From a bacterium (lineage in GTDB: Bacteria > Bdellovibrionota_C > UBA2361 > RFPC01): a stretch of DNA of 64,000 bases. The position numbers and the translations under genes were made by a program. Shown here in pieces: positions 50,001 through 57,803 of the stretch (position 1 is the stretch's first letter; the number at the start of each line of letters is the position of its first letter). The stretch spans positions 62,001-126,000 of the forward strand of contig JAUIIO010000003.1 in assembly GCA_030431715.1 (NCBI GenBank), read 5' to 3'. A model generated the notes under the pieces. It saw only the letters and a program-made list of their open reading frames with translations, was not told the origin of the DNA and ran no database searches.

Positions 50001-52819
50001 ATCGGTATGATGAGGGCAATAGAAATCGTGAAATTGAAGATGCGCTGGGTAATGTAACGCGATTTAATTACGATATTTTTAATAATCAAAATGAGTTTGT
50101 GAACAGCCTTGGTCAAATTACCAAAATGACTTTTAATTCAGACGCCAAAGTCCTTCAGCAAATTCAGCCTAACTCTACAATCAGCACTTATCAGTACGAT
50201 GCCGTAGGAAACATGATTTCGGAAGTAGATCCCGATGGTTTCGAGATAAAATATGAGTACGATGATCTTGGCAGAAAGATTAAGTCAATAGATGCGACCG
50301 GTCATGCTACGACCTATACGTACGATGAAGTTGGCAATCTCTTAAAAGTAACAGACCCGCTAGGAGCGATTACAAAGTGGGACTACGACAATCTAGGAAA
50401 TGTTGTTCGTGAAGAACTTCCTACTGGAGAGGTTTCTAAGTGGGAATACGACGGAAATGGAAATAAAGTAAGTGAAGAACTTCCTCTGACTGGCAAAACA
50501 GTTCATGAATACGATTTTAATAATTGGAAAGTAAAGTCAACCGATGCAAGCGGTAAGATCACTTTGCTCGGTTATGACAAAAATGGAAATCTCGCAAGTG
50601 TAACAGATCCTAATAATAATAAGACTACTTATCGGTACGATAGCAAAGGTCGTCTTAAGGAGAAAGAAGATGCAGCTGGTAAGCTTACAATTTATACTTA
50701 CGACAAAAATGATAACATTCGTGAGATTGTCGATAGAAATAACCGTATAAAGCGCTTTGAATATGATGAGATTAATCGAGTTGTTAAAGAAGAATGGGTA
50801 GAAGGGAATTCAGTTGTTCGTACAAAGCAGTATTCTTATGACGATGGGAACAACATTGTTAAAGCCTGGGACGAGTTGGCGACATATGAATACGACTATG
50901 ATGATAACAATCAGCGTATTTCAACTAAAGTAACCGAGAGTAATGTGTTGCCAGGGGTAACTAGGGAACGAACCTACAATAACCGTGGACTCGTCACGTC
51001 CATTGTAGATAGCGACGGTTCTATAGTAGCAACAGAATATGATGAGAATGGGCAAATTGTTAAGCGGTCTCTAAATGGCGGTTCGCTCTCTGCCTCATCT
51101 TTTACGTTTGGATACGATGATGCCGGAAATAGAGTGGAGCAACAGGGGTATCTCTCACTTGATGATTCTCAAAAGTGGAGCTCGATAGATACCGAGCCTG
51201 ATGCAAGAGGAAGAGCAAAGAATAGGACATTTAATGATAGCTCTGATGTTGTGTTAGTTGATGAGGCATATGTCTATTCGCCCACTGGGCTTTTAAAGGA
51301 GATTGATAGAGATGGGAATGTCTTCTCCTACGATTATGACGAGAGTGGACAAATCGTTTCTGCATCCTATAGCGGTTATCCGGATGATACGTTTGATTAC
51401 GATAATAATGGCAATCGAAAGAACTCTGGCTTCGTTCCGGGAGCATTAAACCGTCTCTTGGAGGATGATGTTTACACCTATCAATATGATGACGAGGGAA
51501 ATGTAGTCCGCAGAGATCATAAGTCAAATGGCACCTATGAGGAGTTCAGCTACAACCATGAGAATGCAGTTGAGGAAGTCCTTCGAAAGACTCTAGCGAC
51601 AGATGATGTGATCCTTACTGTTGAGTATGAATACGATTTGTATGGAAATCGAATCTCACGATCAGTTAATGGTCAGAAGGAAGTTTATCTTCCAGAAGGT
51701 GTAAATGTTTGGAGTGATTACACTTCATCTGGGGTTAAAAAGCGACACTACCTTTTTGGCCCTGAAGTAGATGAAATATTGGCCAGTCACACACCAAATG
51801 GAAACCGGCAGGGATATTTAATAGGTCACATGAACACTGTAATCGGTTCATACAGTGAAAATGGTCAGCTCGAATCTGAACTAAGTTATACAGCTTTTGG
51901 GCGTCAGTTGTCAGGATCAGGTATAGCGTCGCGTTATAGGTTTAATGGACGAGAGTACGATGAGGAGCTCGGTCTCTACTACAATCGAGCGAGGATGTAT
52001 GACCCCCATAGTGGCAGATTCTTATCAGAAGATCCTCTTGGGGTTGCGGCAGGTGATACTAATTTTTACAGGTATGGATTTAATTCGCCTACAAACTTTT
52101 CGGATCCGACAGGATTGACTTTCGTTGAAGACGTCGCCGTCAGATCCAGTATACCAGCACCTATAGCGGCCTCAGCGGCTGCTAATACTGGAGTGTATTC
52201 TACTGAAGTTGTAATCGCACTGGAAGGAGTTGCGACGGCAGCGGAATCGGTAACGGTCGCTACTGAGCTCGCTCAAGCACAGGCGTATTTCTATGCAGCT
52301 TCAGCGGGAGAAGGCGCAGCTTTACAATTAACCAAGGTAATTACCGTACGCGCTTTCGCGCTTATGGCAGTTATACTTGCTCTCCCGCAAGATGAAGAGG
52401 TTCTCCCAGACGGTACAGTTATTGAAAGAGCCTCGCTCTCGCTCAGCCCAACAGACGAGTATAGTCAGGAGGCAGTGGCGGAAAGAGTTAGGAGACGCAG
52501 GCAGGAATGTGATAAAGAAAACCCGCAGCCCTTATTTCCTAAAGACGATCTCTTTAGAAATCACTATCCACCTTTGTGCAACCAAAAGGGAAAGTCCTGC
52601 TTTACTAATCCTTTAACAGCGGATACCGATACTAAGACGGCTTGGAGCAGTGGATGGCCATTGCCCGGCAGACAGAAAAGAAAGAAATTCTGTTTCCCTG
52701 TGCAAAAGGGCATTAGTGTAAACGGGGAAAGAGAGTATTGCATTGTCGCTGTAGTTGATAAGAATTGTTTTTACCATGGTTTTCCTGAAACCAGAGAGTA
52801 TCGTCCTAGCAGAAATTAG
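44042..52819 (+). CDS. Giant RHS/YD-repeat protein with CxxCH-toroid, Ig-like domains and C-terminal toxin candidate
   Basis: 2925 residues from ATG 44042 (GGAGGG upstream). Layout: Sec signal (1-23); discoidin-like domain (about 65-180); a CFGCH motif (Cys351, Cys354, His355) leading into an alpha/alpha-toroid resembling prenyltransferase/squalene-cyclase repeats (about 350-830), interrupted by a second discoidin-like piece; an FN3 domain (about 820-905); and four putative-Ig repeats of about 90 residues (906-1280), each with a GLITWTP-like strand. RHS/YD repeats then run from about residue 1395, ending in the core GLYYNRARMYDPHSGRFLSE and FNSPTNFSDPTGL. After the core, about 230 residues are unrelated: an alanine-rich stretch, then a cysteine-containing basic tail. 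That is the position of the toxin in polymorphic RHS proteins. The CxxCH may bind c-type haem or be structural. Confidence 0.9.
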   Translation: MKKIIRLAILFLLSTLVVSPLHAQLEGTGIVVTDPGINRINWAAAERGSVITDIPKASSGSSAASVLVDGVRQGGSVYVGLSESVDMVIDFGDTHIVDTVQLNFFESNNNHFRYQILGSVNGTDYEMLIDKSTGEHFGKQVDTFEPASLRYIKILPVSSSRSDNLIFLQDEILVLGSVVVTPTEPQTLVIDSVEDGGGGNEDGQMLTLHSGIYHVEFNAGAASPWTDDSSNSGKTWDTRLEVYVKGTNKTYEFGFIHNFLSRFATPTEAEDASRDHSFMIHVPFETSAYFKYPVSNPANARGSQTYKLTQVSGPNESRLVQVRDAILRSIIWQEKEVASWQSWLTTGNRNCFGCHVQTQTSVGINETKARLTDLPYNKRLEEEFVEAYPRWQNSSGWVSPFHNGSYKVTQTSLWAWAVSTFRGENFDTLLPSLVKAVDYLRGTQQGNGGWNADHNSADSAKIYSDGTPSATHTTGNIQALMKVVSELRDDTIVPFTSATIAGGQIELESNEGNIHEIEVDAVEEVTAVRLTITDSFDTAAGGFVLNEFEAFNLVAKHVVSSSDSSTSDPSALVDESHDGESSDINNGWGNGSEDVRNTNASAIWVFQEPVRIDRIVLSQIFPDKQLKDYTLEYTTGVMPTLSSSFTEFSITGAGTASEAAVAPYIDSVRNAATLYTSDSWNYARNVRTAAQTIIGLYVALPVLDGELAEAALSRIVEVQELLRDAQLPAGGWSTSTGGTGSPLAYQSAQAMYALLLVADEDLDEDLLRGVDYLINTQRVDGSWTFPGLSRRLASTTWVEIALPLIFEKLNEQFSRDTITDVQATGLLNAVEVSWSPVEGATGYNIYRRSVDGSFQLIAENHQSDIASFLDSDVQVETTYIYMVRWLNGAGSESADSNEDSGTPSGLVCGGDAPPDIVSDPVVEGLVGHSYRYQVEATDRDEGDVLTYSLPAAPEGMDIDSTTGLITWTPASDQLGSHFVRVWVTDKIGRYATQAYRVTAARVFVNEAPEFKSQPVKQAVAGYQYVYKAKAVDPNIGDVLTYEKVSGPGGMVINDTTGRVRWTPSSADVGPGHAVSLAVTDANNLSDSQTYEIEVVANQKPTISSSPITQGIRGLSYFYQVEATDPEGGQLLYALTGAPDGMRIHRATGRITWSPDLNTIGDFPVTVVVTDEGGLTDTQSYVLNVPDNTPPLFQSEPLTAGAVGYSYSYDSDATDVETPDLRYELTSGPSGMKIDVDSGLVTWQPSAAGTFSVVLSVFDGEGLKDEQAYDVAVTTTGSNLPNMNDGQPGGTFPPGAPDGNVLSPAPFSVIKETTPVQISVSDPDLADGVEVEWSVELRREGDSEGITLGSGTGPEVNTTAGTIEPSTLADDMYRIYLHLTYGSTTYSKWFPYEIKTRVKLGVYQTSVTDLEIPLAGMPISIIRDYTSADTKKYQFGHGWRLRYPGRVVDSASESPLSAYSAGTRVFVTLPDGQRVGFTFEPYAQSFLFSFLQTPYFRPDPGVFATLEVDQESVTPSGGSYYHFLGGAYNPSKFYLTTRDRIRYTIVEGKGITEIRDANFNSLTFTDNAITHSSGEAIQVQRDGNGNITKLSAPGGAVMNYFYNGNGDLTSFKDLAGGTWKYTYDASHRLKTLIDPSGNQIIENFYTSEGQLYRQLDANGEEIKISIPSGENVEIVTDQNGNSSRREYDSVGNLIKTIDAEGGVHSYAYDDNYNLISQIDPNGNSYAWSYDSKGNLSKEVDSLGRETVVESFNNLSQPTRIRYDDGSVYTRQYDARGNLLSASDANGRSTTATYDTAGRLLTLTDPGGATSTLEYNSLGQVYKTLNEKGHEKIISYNDRGRVSKVETTRTDNNGVEHRVAYSYQYDAQGRPIAVTDPNGYTAYVEWTALNKPAKFTDKRGYVFTYDYDKLGNLTQINYPDGALEKIEYDSTYNRNFRKDREGNEVRFEFDKRRRKTKTIFPDGSSEQYEYDSNGNMTKRIDGEGHETLYRYDEGNRNREIEDALGNVTRFNYDIFNNQNEFVNSLGQITKMTFNSDAKVLQQIQPNSTISTYQYDAVGNMISEVDPDGFEIKYEYDDLGRKIKSIDATGHATTYTYDEVGNLLKVTDPLGAITKWDYDNLGNVVREELPTGEVSKWEYDGNGNKVSEELPLTGKTVHEYDFNNWKVKSTDASGKITLLGYDKNGNLASVTDPNNNKTTYRYDSKGRLKEKEDAAGKLTIYTYDKNDNIREIVDRNNRIKRFEYDEINRVVKEEWVEGNSVVRTKQYSYDDGNNIVKAWDELATYEYDYDDNNQRISTKVTESNVLPGVTRERTYNNRGLVTSIVDSDGSIVATEYDENGQIVKRSLNGGSLSASSFTFGYDDAGNRVEQQGYLSLDDSQKWSSIDTEPDARGRAKNRTFNDSSDVVLVDEAYVYSPTGLLKEIDRDGNVFSYDYDESGQIVSASYSGYPDDTFDYDNNGNRKNSGFVPGALNRLLEDDVYTYQYDDEGNVVRRDHKSNGTYEEFSYNHENAVEEVLRKTLATDDVILTVEYEYDLYGNRISRSVNGQKEVYLPEGVNVWSDYTSSGVKKRHYLFGPEVDEILASHTPNGNRQGYLIGHMNTVIGSYSENGQLESELSYTAFGRQLSGSGIASRYRFNGREYDEELGLYYNRARMYDPHSGRFLSEDPLGVAAGDTNFYRYGFNSPTNFSDPTGLTFVEDVAVRSSIPAPIAASAAANTGVYSTEVVIALEGVATAAESVTVATELAQAQAYFYAASAGEGAALQLTKVITVRAFALMAVILALPQDEEVLPDGTVIERASLSLSPTDEYSQEAVAERVRRRRQECDKENPQPLFPKDDLFRNHYPPLCNQKGKSCFTNPLTADTDTKTAWSSGWPLPGRQKRKKFCFPVQKGISVNGEREYCIVAVVDKNCFYHGFPETREYRPSRN

Positions 52820-52844
52820 TAAGGAACATAGCCGAAGATTTGAG

Positions 52845-53450
52845 ATGGATATAAGTGATGAACTGCCCCTCGTGGAGCTTGAGAGAGATGTGCGTGAGTT
52901 CTATTCATCTTCTCCTTCTAAAAGATTGAGTAGGGAAGAGGATAATTTTGATCTTGTTCAGCAGTTGGATTTACTCTTAGGAGCAAAGAGCGCTTTTCGA
53001 AGTGAGCGCGAGTTTGGGATCGGGGATTCCACTTTTTATATTCTACATCCAGATTTGGGATTAGTAGATGTCCCTGATGATTTTTTCTCATATAATAAGT
53101 CTGCTCTGGAAGCTAAATATGGAGAGTCACTATTTGATATCGCATTGTCACTGAGTGATGTTGGTCCATATGCAGCATTGTCGTTACATAGGCGAAGTCT
53201 TATCCAGCCCGAATATAAAGAATTAGAGGAAGCGGAGCTGCCTGAAGCAGGTCAAGAAGCTCTGAAGTTGATTAAGAGCTGCCTTAAGAAAAGAAACTAC
53301 TACATATTAACTCCTTCTGATTTGACCCTTACATATAATTGGTTAAAGGAGCTCCTCTCAATTGGCGAGTTTCAGCCCTCTCTACGTTTGATGCTCTATG
53401 GCGGAGAAGATGTTATATACGATGAGCTGAATCCAAGAGGTCTCGATTAG
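52845..53450 (+). CDS. Candidate immunity protein 1 downstream of RHS
   Basis: 201 residues from ATG 52845 (an in-frame frame continues upstream into the RHS 3' end, but without homology pattern). Acidic, soluble, no signal peptide. Short strand and helix pattern: DSTFYILHPDLGLVDVPDDF, then LSLHRRSLIQPEYKELEEA. No family recognised. It starts 25 bases after the RHS stop, which is the usual place for an immunity protein matching the RHS C-terminal toxin. Function is inferred from position only. Confidence 0.55.
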   Translation: MDISDELPLVELERDVREFYSSSPSKRLSREEDNFDLVQQLDLLLGAKSAFRSEREFGIGDSTFYILHPDLGLVDVPDDFFSYNKSALEAKYGESLFDIALSLSDVGPYAALSLHRRSLIQPEYKELEEAELPEAGQEALKLIKSCLKKRNYYILTPSDLTLTYNWLKELLSIGEFQPSLRLMLYGGEDVIYDELNPRGLD

Positions 53451-53458
53451 AATAACGC

Positions 53459-54040
53459 ATGCCAGATTACCGTAAGCTATCTCCTGTAGAGAGGGTACAA
53501 TCCTATTGCTACGATATTAGCTCGATTGAGAAGAGTATCTCTCTTCTACTATTTGGTGAGGTAGAGGAGAGGTTTGAGAGTCGATTTGATGTGTTGCGTT
53601 GCGATGCCTCAGAGCTCTTGCCTATTTGGGATAAAAATAGATTCCATGGTGATAAATTATTCGATGCGTTATTTAAATCGTATCGAGTTGCAGCGAAGCC
53701 GCGGAGCATTGTTTCCTTTTCATTTAAATTTCATGATTTTGCTTACGTAGATATTAAATCTGGAAAGTTGGATAATGGCTGGATAGAAAGTCCCGCCGAT
53801 GCTTTCCTAGATAGTCCTGCTGACCAAGGAGGAGATACTTACGTGGGAGCGATTACTGAAGACCTGTCTTTCTTTCTTTGCCTTGGTTTATATTGGGATA
53901 TTGTTGAGGGGAAACAGGATATGACGCAGAAGTTTCGAGCTTCATGTTATGGATCTACTTCGGATACTGAGTCGATAGAGAGTTTTTTAAATTCGGACGA
54001 CAGTGTTATCTTGCGTCATGCTACAGGTTTTGCCCTGTAA
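53459..54040 (+). CDS. Candidate immunity protein 2
   Basis: 193 residues, acidic and soluble, no signal peptide. It contains FSFKFHDFAYVDIKSGKLDN and TEDLSFFLCLGLYWDIVEG, resembling the strand pattern of small polymorphic-toxin immunity proteins, but no known family was recognised. It lies eight bases after the preceding gene. A second immunity protein, or an accessory or orphan one from an earlier toxin cassette, is possible. Confidence 0.55.
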   Translation: MPDYRKLSPVERVQSYCYDISSIEKSISLLLFGEVEERFESRFDVLRCDASELLPIWDKNRFHGDKLFDALFKSYRVAAKPRSIVSFSFKFHDFAYVDIKSGKLDNGWIESPADAFLDSPADQGGDTYVGAITEDLSFFLCLGLYWDIVEGKQDMTQKFRASCYGSTSDTESIESFLNSDDSVILRHATGFAL

Positions 54041-54104
54041 AGATGTACTAGCGGTGCCTACAAAGAAGACTGCAGCATATGAAGCACTGGTGTAAATATT
54101 TTCG

Positions 54105-55142
54105 TTAGCATCCTCGCGACCAAAACCAGCAGGTAAGGTTGCCGTGTTCGTTCCATGCCGGGATCCAGCCTGAGGCTTGAAAGGTATCTGTTTGGCCGTC
54201 GGTACATGGATCTCCTTTATGAACTTTTATGTAGAGCCACAGGCTGTCAGCGATTTTTTGGGTTCGCTTAACTTCTATCATCTGCTCTTTTGGCACATTG
54301 AGCTTAAATGGAATGCCTGCGCCCGGTTCTGGCCATATGAGGCCATTCCATTCTGGGGTGAGGTAGGTTGAGCGTGAAATGAGTAGTTCTGATAGAGGTA
54401 TAAAGTCGTACTGGCTTTTATTGTTATGTATCCAGCCATTTTTATTATTTTTGTCTTTTACTTTAAACCAATTGTCTTTCTTCTCGTATACAAGAGCGCC
54501 TGATTTTTCGTAGGTGTATTCTTTAAGTTGTAGTTGTTCAAAAGAAGTTAACTCTGGCATTGTCTGTGCAGATTCTTGTGGTGCGGCATAGACGGTTAGT
54601 GCTGCTGGTTTTTGATTTTCGTTCAGTCTGAGGATCCCGCGAACCGATGATTTTAGAGGCACTCCGCCGGTACCGTGTTTTTGAATAAAATTCGTTGTTG
54701 AGAGATTTGCAAGTATTCGAGAAATGCTGCTCGCTGGCGCGTCTGAAAAGCCTGAGTGAGCCTGTGGGTTTTTAGGATTAAAGTGTCTGCTGCCGTCGCA
54801 GAAGTTATATAGATAAGGAGGCTCTCCTGAAGCATTTTTCTTTCCAAAGAGAAGATACGTTTTGCCGATCTCAAAATCGATACCACATGCCGCTGAGGAG
54901 CGAGCTGTAGTAAGGGTAATAACTTCATCGGGGTTCCCTTTATAAGCTTCTCCAATAAGGCGAGCGGAAAACGTTCGTAGTTGTTTGTTGGTGGCGGTTT
55001 CTTCTAAGACCTTTGCTAGAAATACCAGATCTGCTGTGTGAAATGATCTTTCAAGTGAAGGTTGTAAGCAGCGGCAAGCAAGGGAAAGAGTTGGCGAGAG
55101 GAGGTAGAGGAAGAAAAGTGTGAAAATAAAAAGTCTATTCAT
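54105..55142 (-). CDS. Secreted TIMP/NTR-like protein with SH3-like C-terminal domain
   Basis: 345 residues. The signal peptide (1-22, ending LSLA) is followed by CRC, so the mature chain would start with Cys23-x-Cys25. Next come HTADLVFLAKVLEE and an ARLIGEAYKG strand, then SSAACGIDFEIGKTYLLFG and LYNFCDGSRHF. This is the pattern of the tissue-inhibitor-of-metalloproteinase/netrin (NTR) fold, in which the N-terminal Cys chelates zinc of the target protease. A Pro-rich linker leads to an SH3b-like domain (KEYTYEKSGALVYEKKDNWF, then KNNKNGWIHNNKS) and a C-terminal region with cysteines. It may inhibit a metalloprotease or be a binding module. Upstream on the same strand is a cysteine-rich lipoprotein gene, with a four-base overlap. 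Confidence 0.75.
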   Translation of the reverse strand: MNRLFIFTLFFLYLLSPTLSLACRCLQPSLERSFHTADLVFLAKVLEETATNKQLRTFSARLIGEAYKGNPDEVITLTTARSSAACGIDFEIGKTYLLFGKKNASGEPPYLYNFCDGSRHFNPKNPQAHSGFSDAPASSISRILANLSTTNFIQKHGTGGVPLKSSVRGILRLNENQKPAALTVYAAPQESAQTMPELTSFEQLQLKEYTYEKSGALVYEKKDNWFKVKDKNNKNGWIHNNKSQYDFIPLSELLISRSTYLTPEWNGLIWPEPGAGIPFKLNVPKEQMIEVKRTQKIADSLWLYIKVHKGDPCTDGQTDTFQASGWIPAWNEHGNLTCWFWSRGC

Positions 55143-55537
55143 CCGGAAGGTAGAGCAGGAGAGGTTGTTTTTTGGCTGGTGCGTTTTGAAAGAGTTTTGA
55201 GATTTACTTCAGGATGCGTTGTTGGATCGCTCCATTCAGGACAGATGTCTGAGGGGATACAGACAGAACGGTCCATATTTGTTTGATAGCATACTTGGCC
55301 AACTGGGCAGCTGCCGCGGGAGCAGTTTAATTCCCCTCCGCAGACATTTGAATTTCCCTTTGTTCCATCGGCGCATGTAATTTTCCAGATGCTCATACAG
55401 AGTGTTTCGCAGTGATGTCTCGCTGTAAAACCATCTCCCTTTCTGACGCATGGGCTGCCAATTGGTTTATTATTACAAGCGGCAAGTACGAGAAGAGTGC
55501 TAATAAGAGCGAATTTTAAAATGTTGGCATTTGACAT
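55139..55537 (-). CDS. Cys-rich lipoprotein
   Basis: 132 residues. The lipobox LVLAAC is clear (acylated Cys21). The mature part has a dozen cysteines, including CVRKGDGF, CETLCMSIWKITC and CSRGSCPVGQVCYQTN, suggesting several disulphides. The tail is Thr/Lys/Ser-rich. No family recognised. The stop overlaps the start of the TIMP-like gene by four bases, so the two are translated together and may form a surface pair. Confidence 0.7.
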   Translation of the reverse strand: MSNANILKFALISTLLVLAACNNKPIGSPCVRKGDGFTARHHCETLCMSIWKITCADGTKGNSNVCGGELNCSRGSCPVGQVCYQTNMDRSVCIPSDICPEWSDPTTHPEVNLKTLSKRTSQKTTSPALPSG

Positions 55538-55563
55538 GGCAGTAATCAGAGAACGCTTTAAAG

Positions 55564-56223
55564 CTAATGAAGTTTCATAGTCCCTGTAACTTCCTCAACA
55601 ACACTTTCAAGGAGAGGCGATTGTTCAGGAGCGCGGTGTTCCTTAAAGAAGATCCACGCAGCAGTATGTTTGCTTGATTCTGGTAGGCAGAACATGTAGG
55701 CGTGCTTCCAGAGATAATAATCGGCTGCTGGTCTGACATCTTTTCTGGCATAGGAATAGTTTTTCTTGAATTCACCAGAGGCGACATAACATGTGCCGCC
55801 TGACACTGGCAGCGTGCTCAGATCAGAGATAGCCATCTCTTTATTGTAGAATTTTAAATCATCGAGGATTGATAAGATTTTTTGCTTAAAGGCTTCAGAT
55901 TTAAGAGTTAGGTTTTCGTCATAGATAAGCGTTCCTGAAGCGACGCTCAGATATCTATCGAAAGATGGGGCAGTGCTTGAGCTCAGGCCATGAATGCGCA
56001 GTGGAGTAGCTCCTGCAATGTCACGGCTAAAAGAAGAGTCATTTAGTGAACTAATAGGATCATAAGGCTTAAAATCTGATTGCCAGGTGATATCTTCTGG
56101 AAGCTCAAAGGTGTGTGTGAATGTGGAGAGGTGATCAACGGGTGTGGGATCGGTGCGCGGTAAGCCACATCCAGCGAGTACGCTTGCGGCAAAGATAGAG
56201 ATCGCGAGAGAAATGTTTTTCAT
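55564..56223 (-). CDS. Lipoprotein of unknown function
   Basis: 219 residues. Lipobox SVLAGC with acylated Cys19. The mature protein begins with a Pro/Thr linker. It then shows mixed strands (LRIHGLSSSTAPSFDRYLSV, then SGGTCYVASGEFKKNYSYAR), with two further cysteines that could pair. No family recognised. It lies 26 bases upstream of the Cys-rich lipoprotein gene and 20 bases downstream of the substrate-binding-protein gene, so a four-gene operon is likely. Confidence 0.65.
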   Translation of the reverse strand: MKNISLAISIFAASVLAGCGLPRTDPTPVDHLSTFTHTFELPEDITWQSDFKPYDPISSLNDSSFSRDIAGATPLRIHGLSSSTAPSFDRYLSVASGTLIYDENLTLKSEAFKQKILSILDDLKFYNKEMAISDLSTLPVSGGTCYVASGEFKKNYSYARKDVRPAADYYLWKHAYMFCLPESSKHTAAWIFFKEHRAPEQSPLLESVVEEVTGTMKLH

Positions 56224-56243
56224 AGTTACCGTATAATTGTATG

Positions 56244-57359
56244 TTAATTCGATTTTATAAGGGTGATTGGTAAGCCGTCTTTTATCTCTTTAAGTGCATA
56301 GTTCACGTTTTCTATGTCGCCGTAAGAATCAAAAGAGAGCTTGCCGATAGCACCATCTGTCTTAACCTTGTAGATATAGTCTTTCACCTTTTCAGGATTA
56401 TCACCATGCTCGGCAATGGCTTTTATTAGAATGTGTAATGCGTCAAAGCTGCTCCGTAGCGCAAAATCAATGCCCGGTCCTTCAGGATGAGCTTGGATGT
56501 AGCTCTTAAAAAACGTTTGAAACTCTTCGCTCCCGCCTTCTACTTCCGGCGGGGTGACAAACTTGACGCCGTCTTGCTTTGTTCCTAGCTCCTTAAGCAC
56601 CTCAGGATCAGAAGGGGCGTGGTAGCTATAGACAGGCAGCTTGATGCCAGATGCTCTTAATTGTTTGTATAAATTAAGGTACGTTCGAGGGCTTGCGGTG
56701 TTAAGATAATAAGCTGCAGGATTTTTAGCTCTCGATTTTTGTAGGAGTGAGCGAAAGCTAACTTCATCAACGTTAAAGTCTTCTTCAAATACAACTCGGT
56801 CCTTTAGGTGTGATAGGAGAATATCTTTGATCCCCATTGTGAACGTACTGTCTTCGGTTAGTACGGCAATGCCACCTGATTGCTCTTTGAGAATGAGATC
56901 AGATATGAGTTTGATAGCCTTTCTCATATCGATATAAGTTCTAAAAATGTAATCACCAATCTCACGAATATCAGGATGGCTACTGATAAAGCCGATAGTG
57001 ACTACTTTATCGCGCTCAGCCATGGGTGCGACCTGCATCATTTCGCCGCTACAGCCAACGACTAGATAGTGCACCTTGTTAATATAAATGAGCTTATTGG
57101 CAGCTGTTGAAGCACTGTTGCCGATACCACACTGACCGTCTTCTACGTGGAAGGTAAAGGCGGTGTCCTGCCGCTTGAGTGAGCCGTTAGGTGCAATGAT
57201 ATCGAGCATCCGTTTGGCATCAACTCCGAATACTGCCTGATTACCAGTAAGAGGCATAATGATGCCAATCTTGACTTCTTCAGCCAGAATATGTGAGGGG
57301 AGAAGGATTAAGGATAGTAGGAAGATGATATTTCTAAAAGCGAAGCTAATGCGATGCAT
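56244..57359 (-). CDS. Periplasmic branched-chain amino acid/amide-type substrate-binding protein
   Basis: 371 residues. The signal peptide (1-26, ending HILA) precedes a Peripla_BP_6 type I fold: KIGIIMPLTGNQAVFGVDAK, VVGCSGEMMQVAP, then GGIAVLTEDSTFTMG and IKLPVYSYHAPSDPEVLKEL. Such proteins bind amino acids, amides or aromatic ligands for LivFGHM-type ABC transporters or for sensor proteins. No ABC permease or ATPase gene is nearby; the next genes downstream encode two lipoproteins and a TIMP-like protein. It may therefore act as a sensor subunit or work with a transporter elsewhere. Confidence 0.88.
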   Translation of the reverse strand: MHRISFAFRNIIFLLSLILLPSHILAEEVKIGIIMPLTGNQAVFGVDAKRMLDIIAPNGSLKRQDTAFTFHVEDGQCGIGNSASTAANKLIYINKVHYLVVGCSGEMMQVAPMAERDKVVTIGFISSHPDIREIGDYIFRTYIDMRKAIKLISDLILKEQSGGIAVLTEDSTFTMGIKDILLSHLKDRVVFEEDFNVDEVSFRSLLQKSRAKNPAAYYLNTASPRTYLNLYKQLRASGIKLPVYSYHAPSDPEVLKELGTKQDGVKFVTPPEVEGGSEEFQTFFKSYIQAHPEGPGIDFALRSSFDALHILIKAIAEHGDNPEKVKDYIYKVKTDGAIGKLSFDSYGDIENVNYALKEIKDGLPITLIKSN

Positions 57360-57431
57360 GTATTAATGCTAGCATTGTTAAGCAGACTTTTATAGAGTGA
57401 ATGCCAACCGTATTAAGCGACAGATTCCTTT

Positions 57432-57653
57432 ATGAATACCGTACTTCATCAGACCCTATTTGATTTTGCAAAAGAGGATGTAACTGATCGTGTTTCAGAT
57501 GCTATATCTGACCTAAACCTTCCGCCATTTGATGCTAAACTTGCCGCCCGAGAGCTAGAAGCTATGGGGCCTCAGCTAGAAGCCTCTCTGAGGGCACTGG
57601 AGGATGCGGGGAGAGTCTCACGTGAAGTCCTCGATCTTGAATTTGTAATATAG
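57432..57653 (+). CDS. Small hypothetical protein
   Basis: 73 residues, acidic, with a helical pattern (DAKLAARELEAMGPQLEASL followed by RALEDAGRVSREVLDLEFVI). No signal peptide and no known family. The Shine-Dalgarno is poor. It lies alone between the divergent substrate-binding-protein gene and the NAD operon, with a hairpin directly after its stop. Codon use and amino-acid balance look coding, but a small frame of this size could be chance. Confidence 0.4.
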   Translation: MNTVLHQTLFDFAKEDVTDRVSDAISDLNLPPFDAKLAARELEAMGPQLEASLRALEDAGRVSREVLDLEFVI

Positions 57654-57665
57654 CGCTCATCTGCA

Positions 57666-57687
57666 CGCCAAACATATGTGCTTGGCG
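57666..57687. promoter_or_regulatory. Hairpin in the leader of the NAD salvage operon
   Basis: CGCCAA (57666-57671) pairs with TTGGCG (57682-57687), and the loop carries a second palindrome ACATATGT. It lies just after the small frame at 57432 and about 145 bases ahead of pncB. It could be a terminator without a U-run or a leader structure. Confidence 0.4.
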
Positions 57688-57803
57688 CAATAATCATACT
57701 CATATAAACACCTAAATCCACAGAGATTTTTACGAAACCTCCGAAATGGGGCCGGAAATAGTTGATTCCGTACATATATGCGTGCTACAAGCAAGAAAAG
57801 TAG

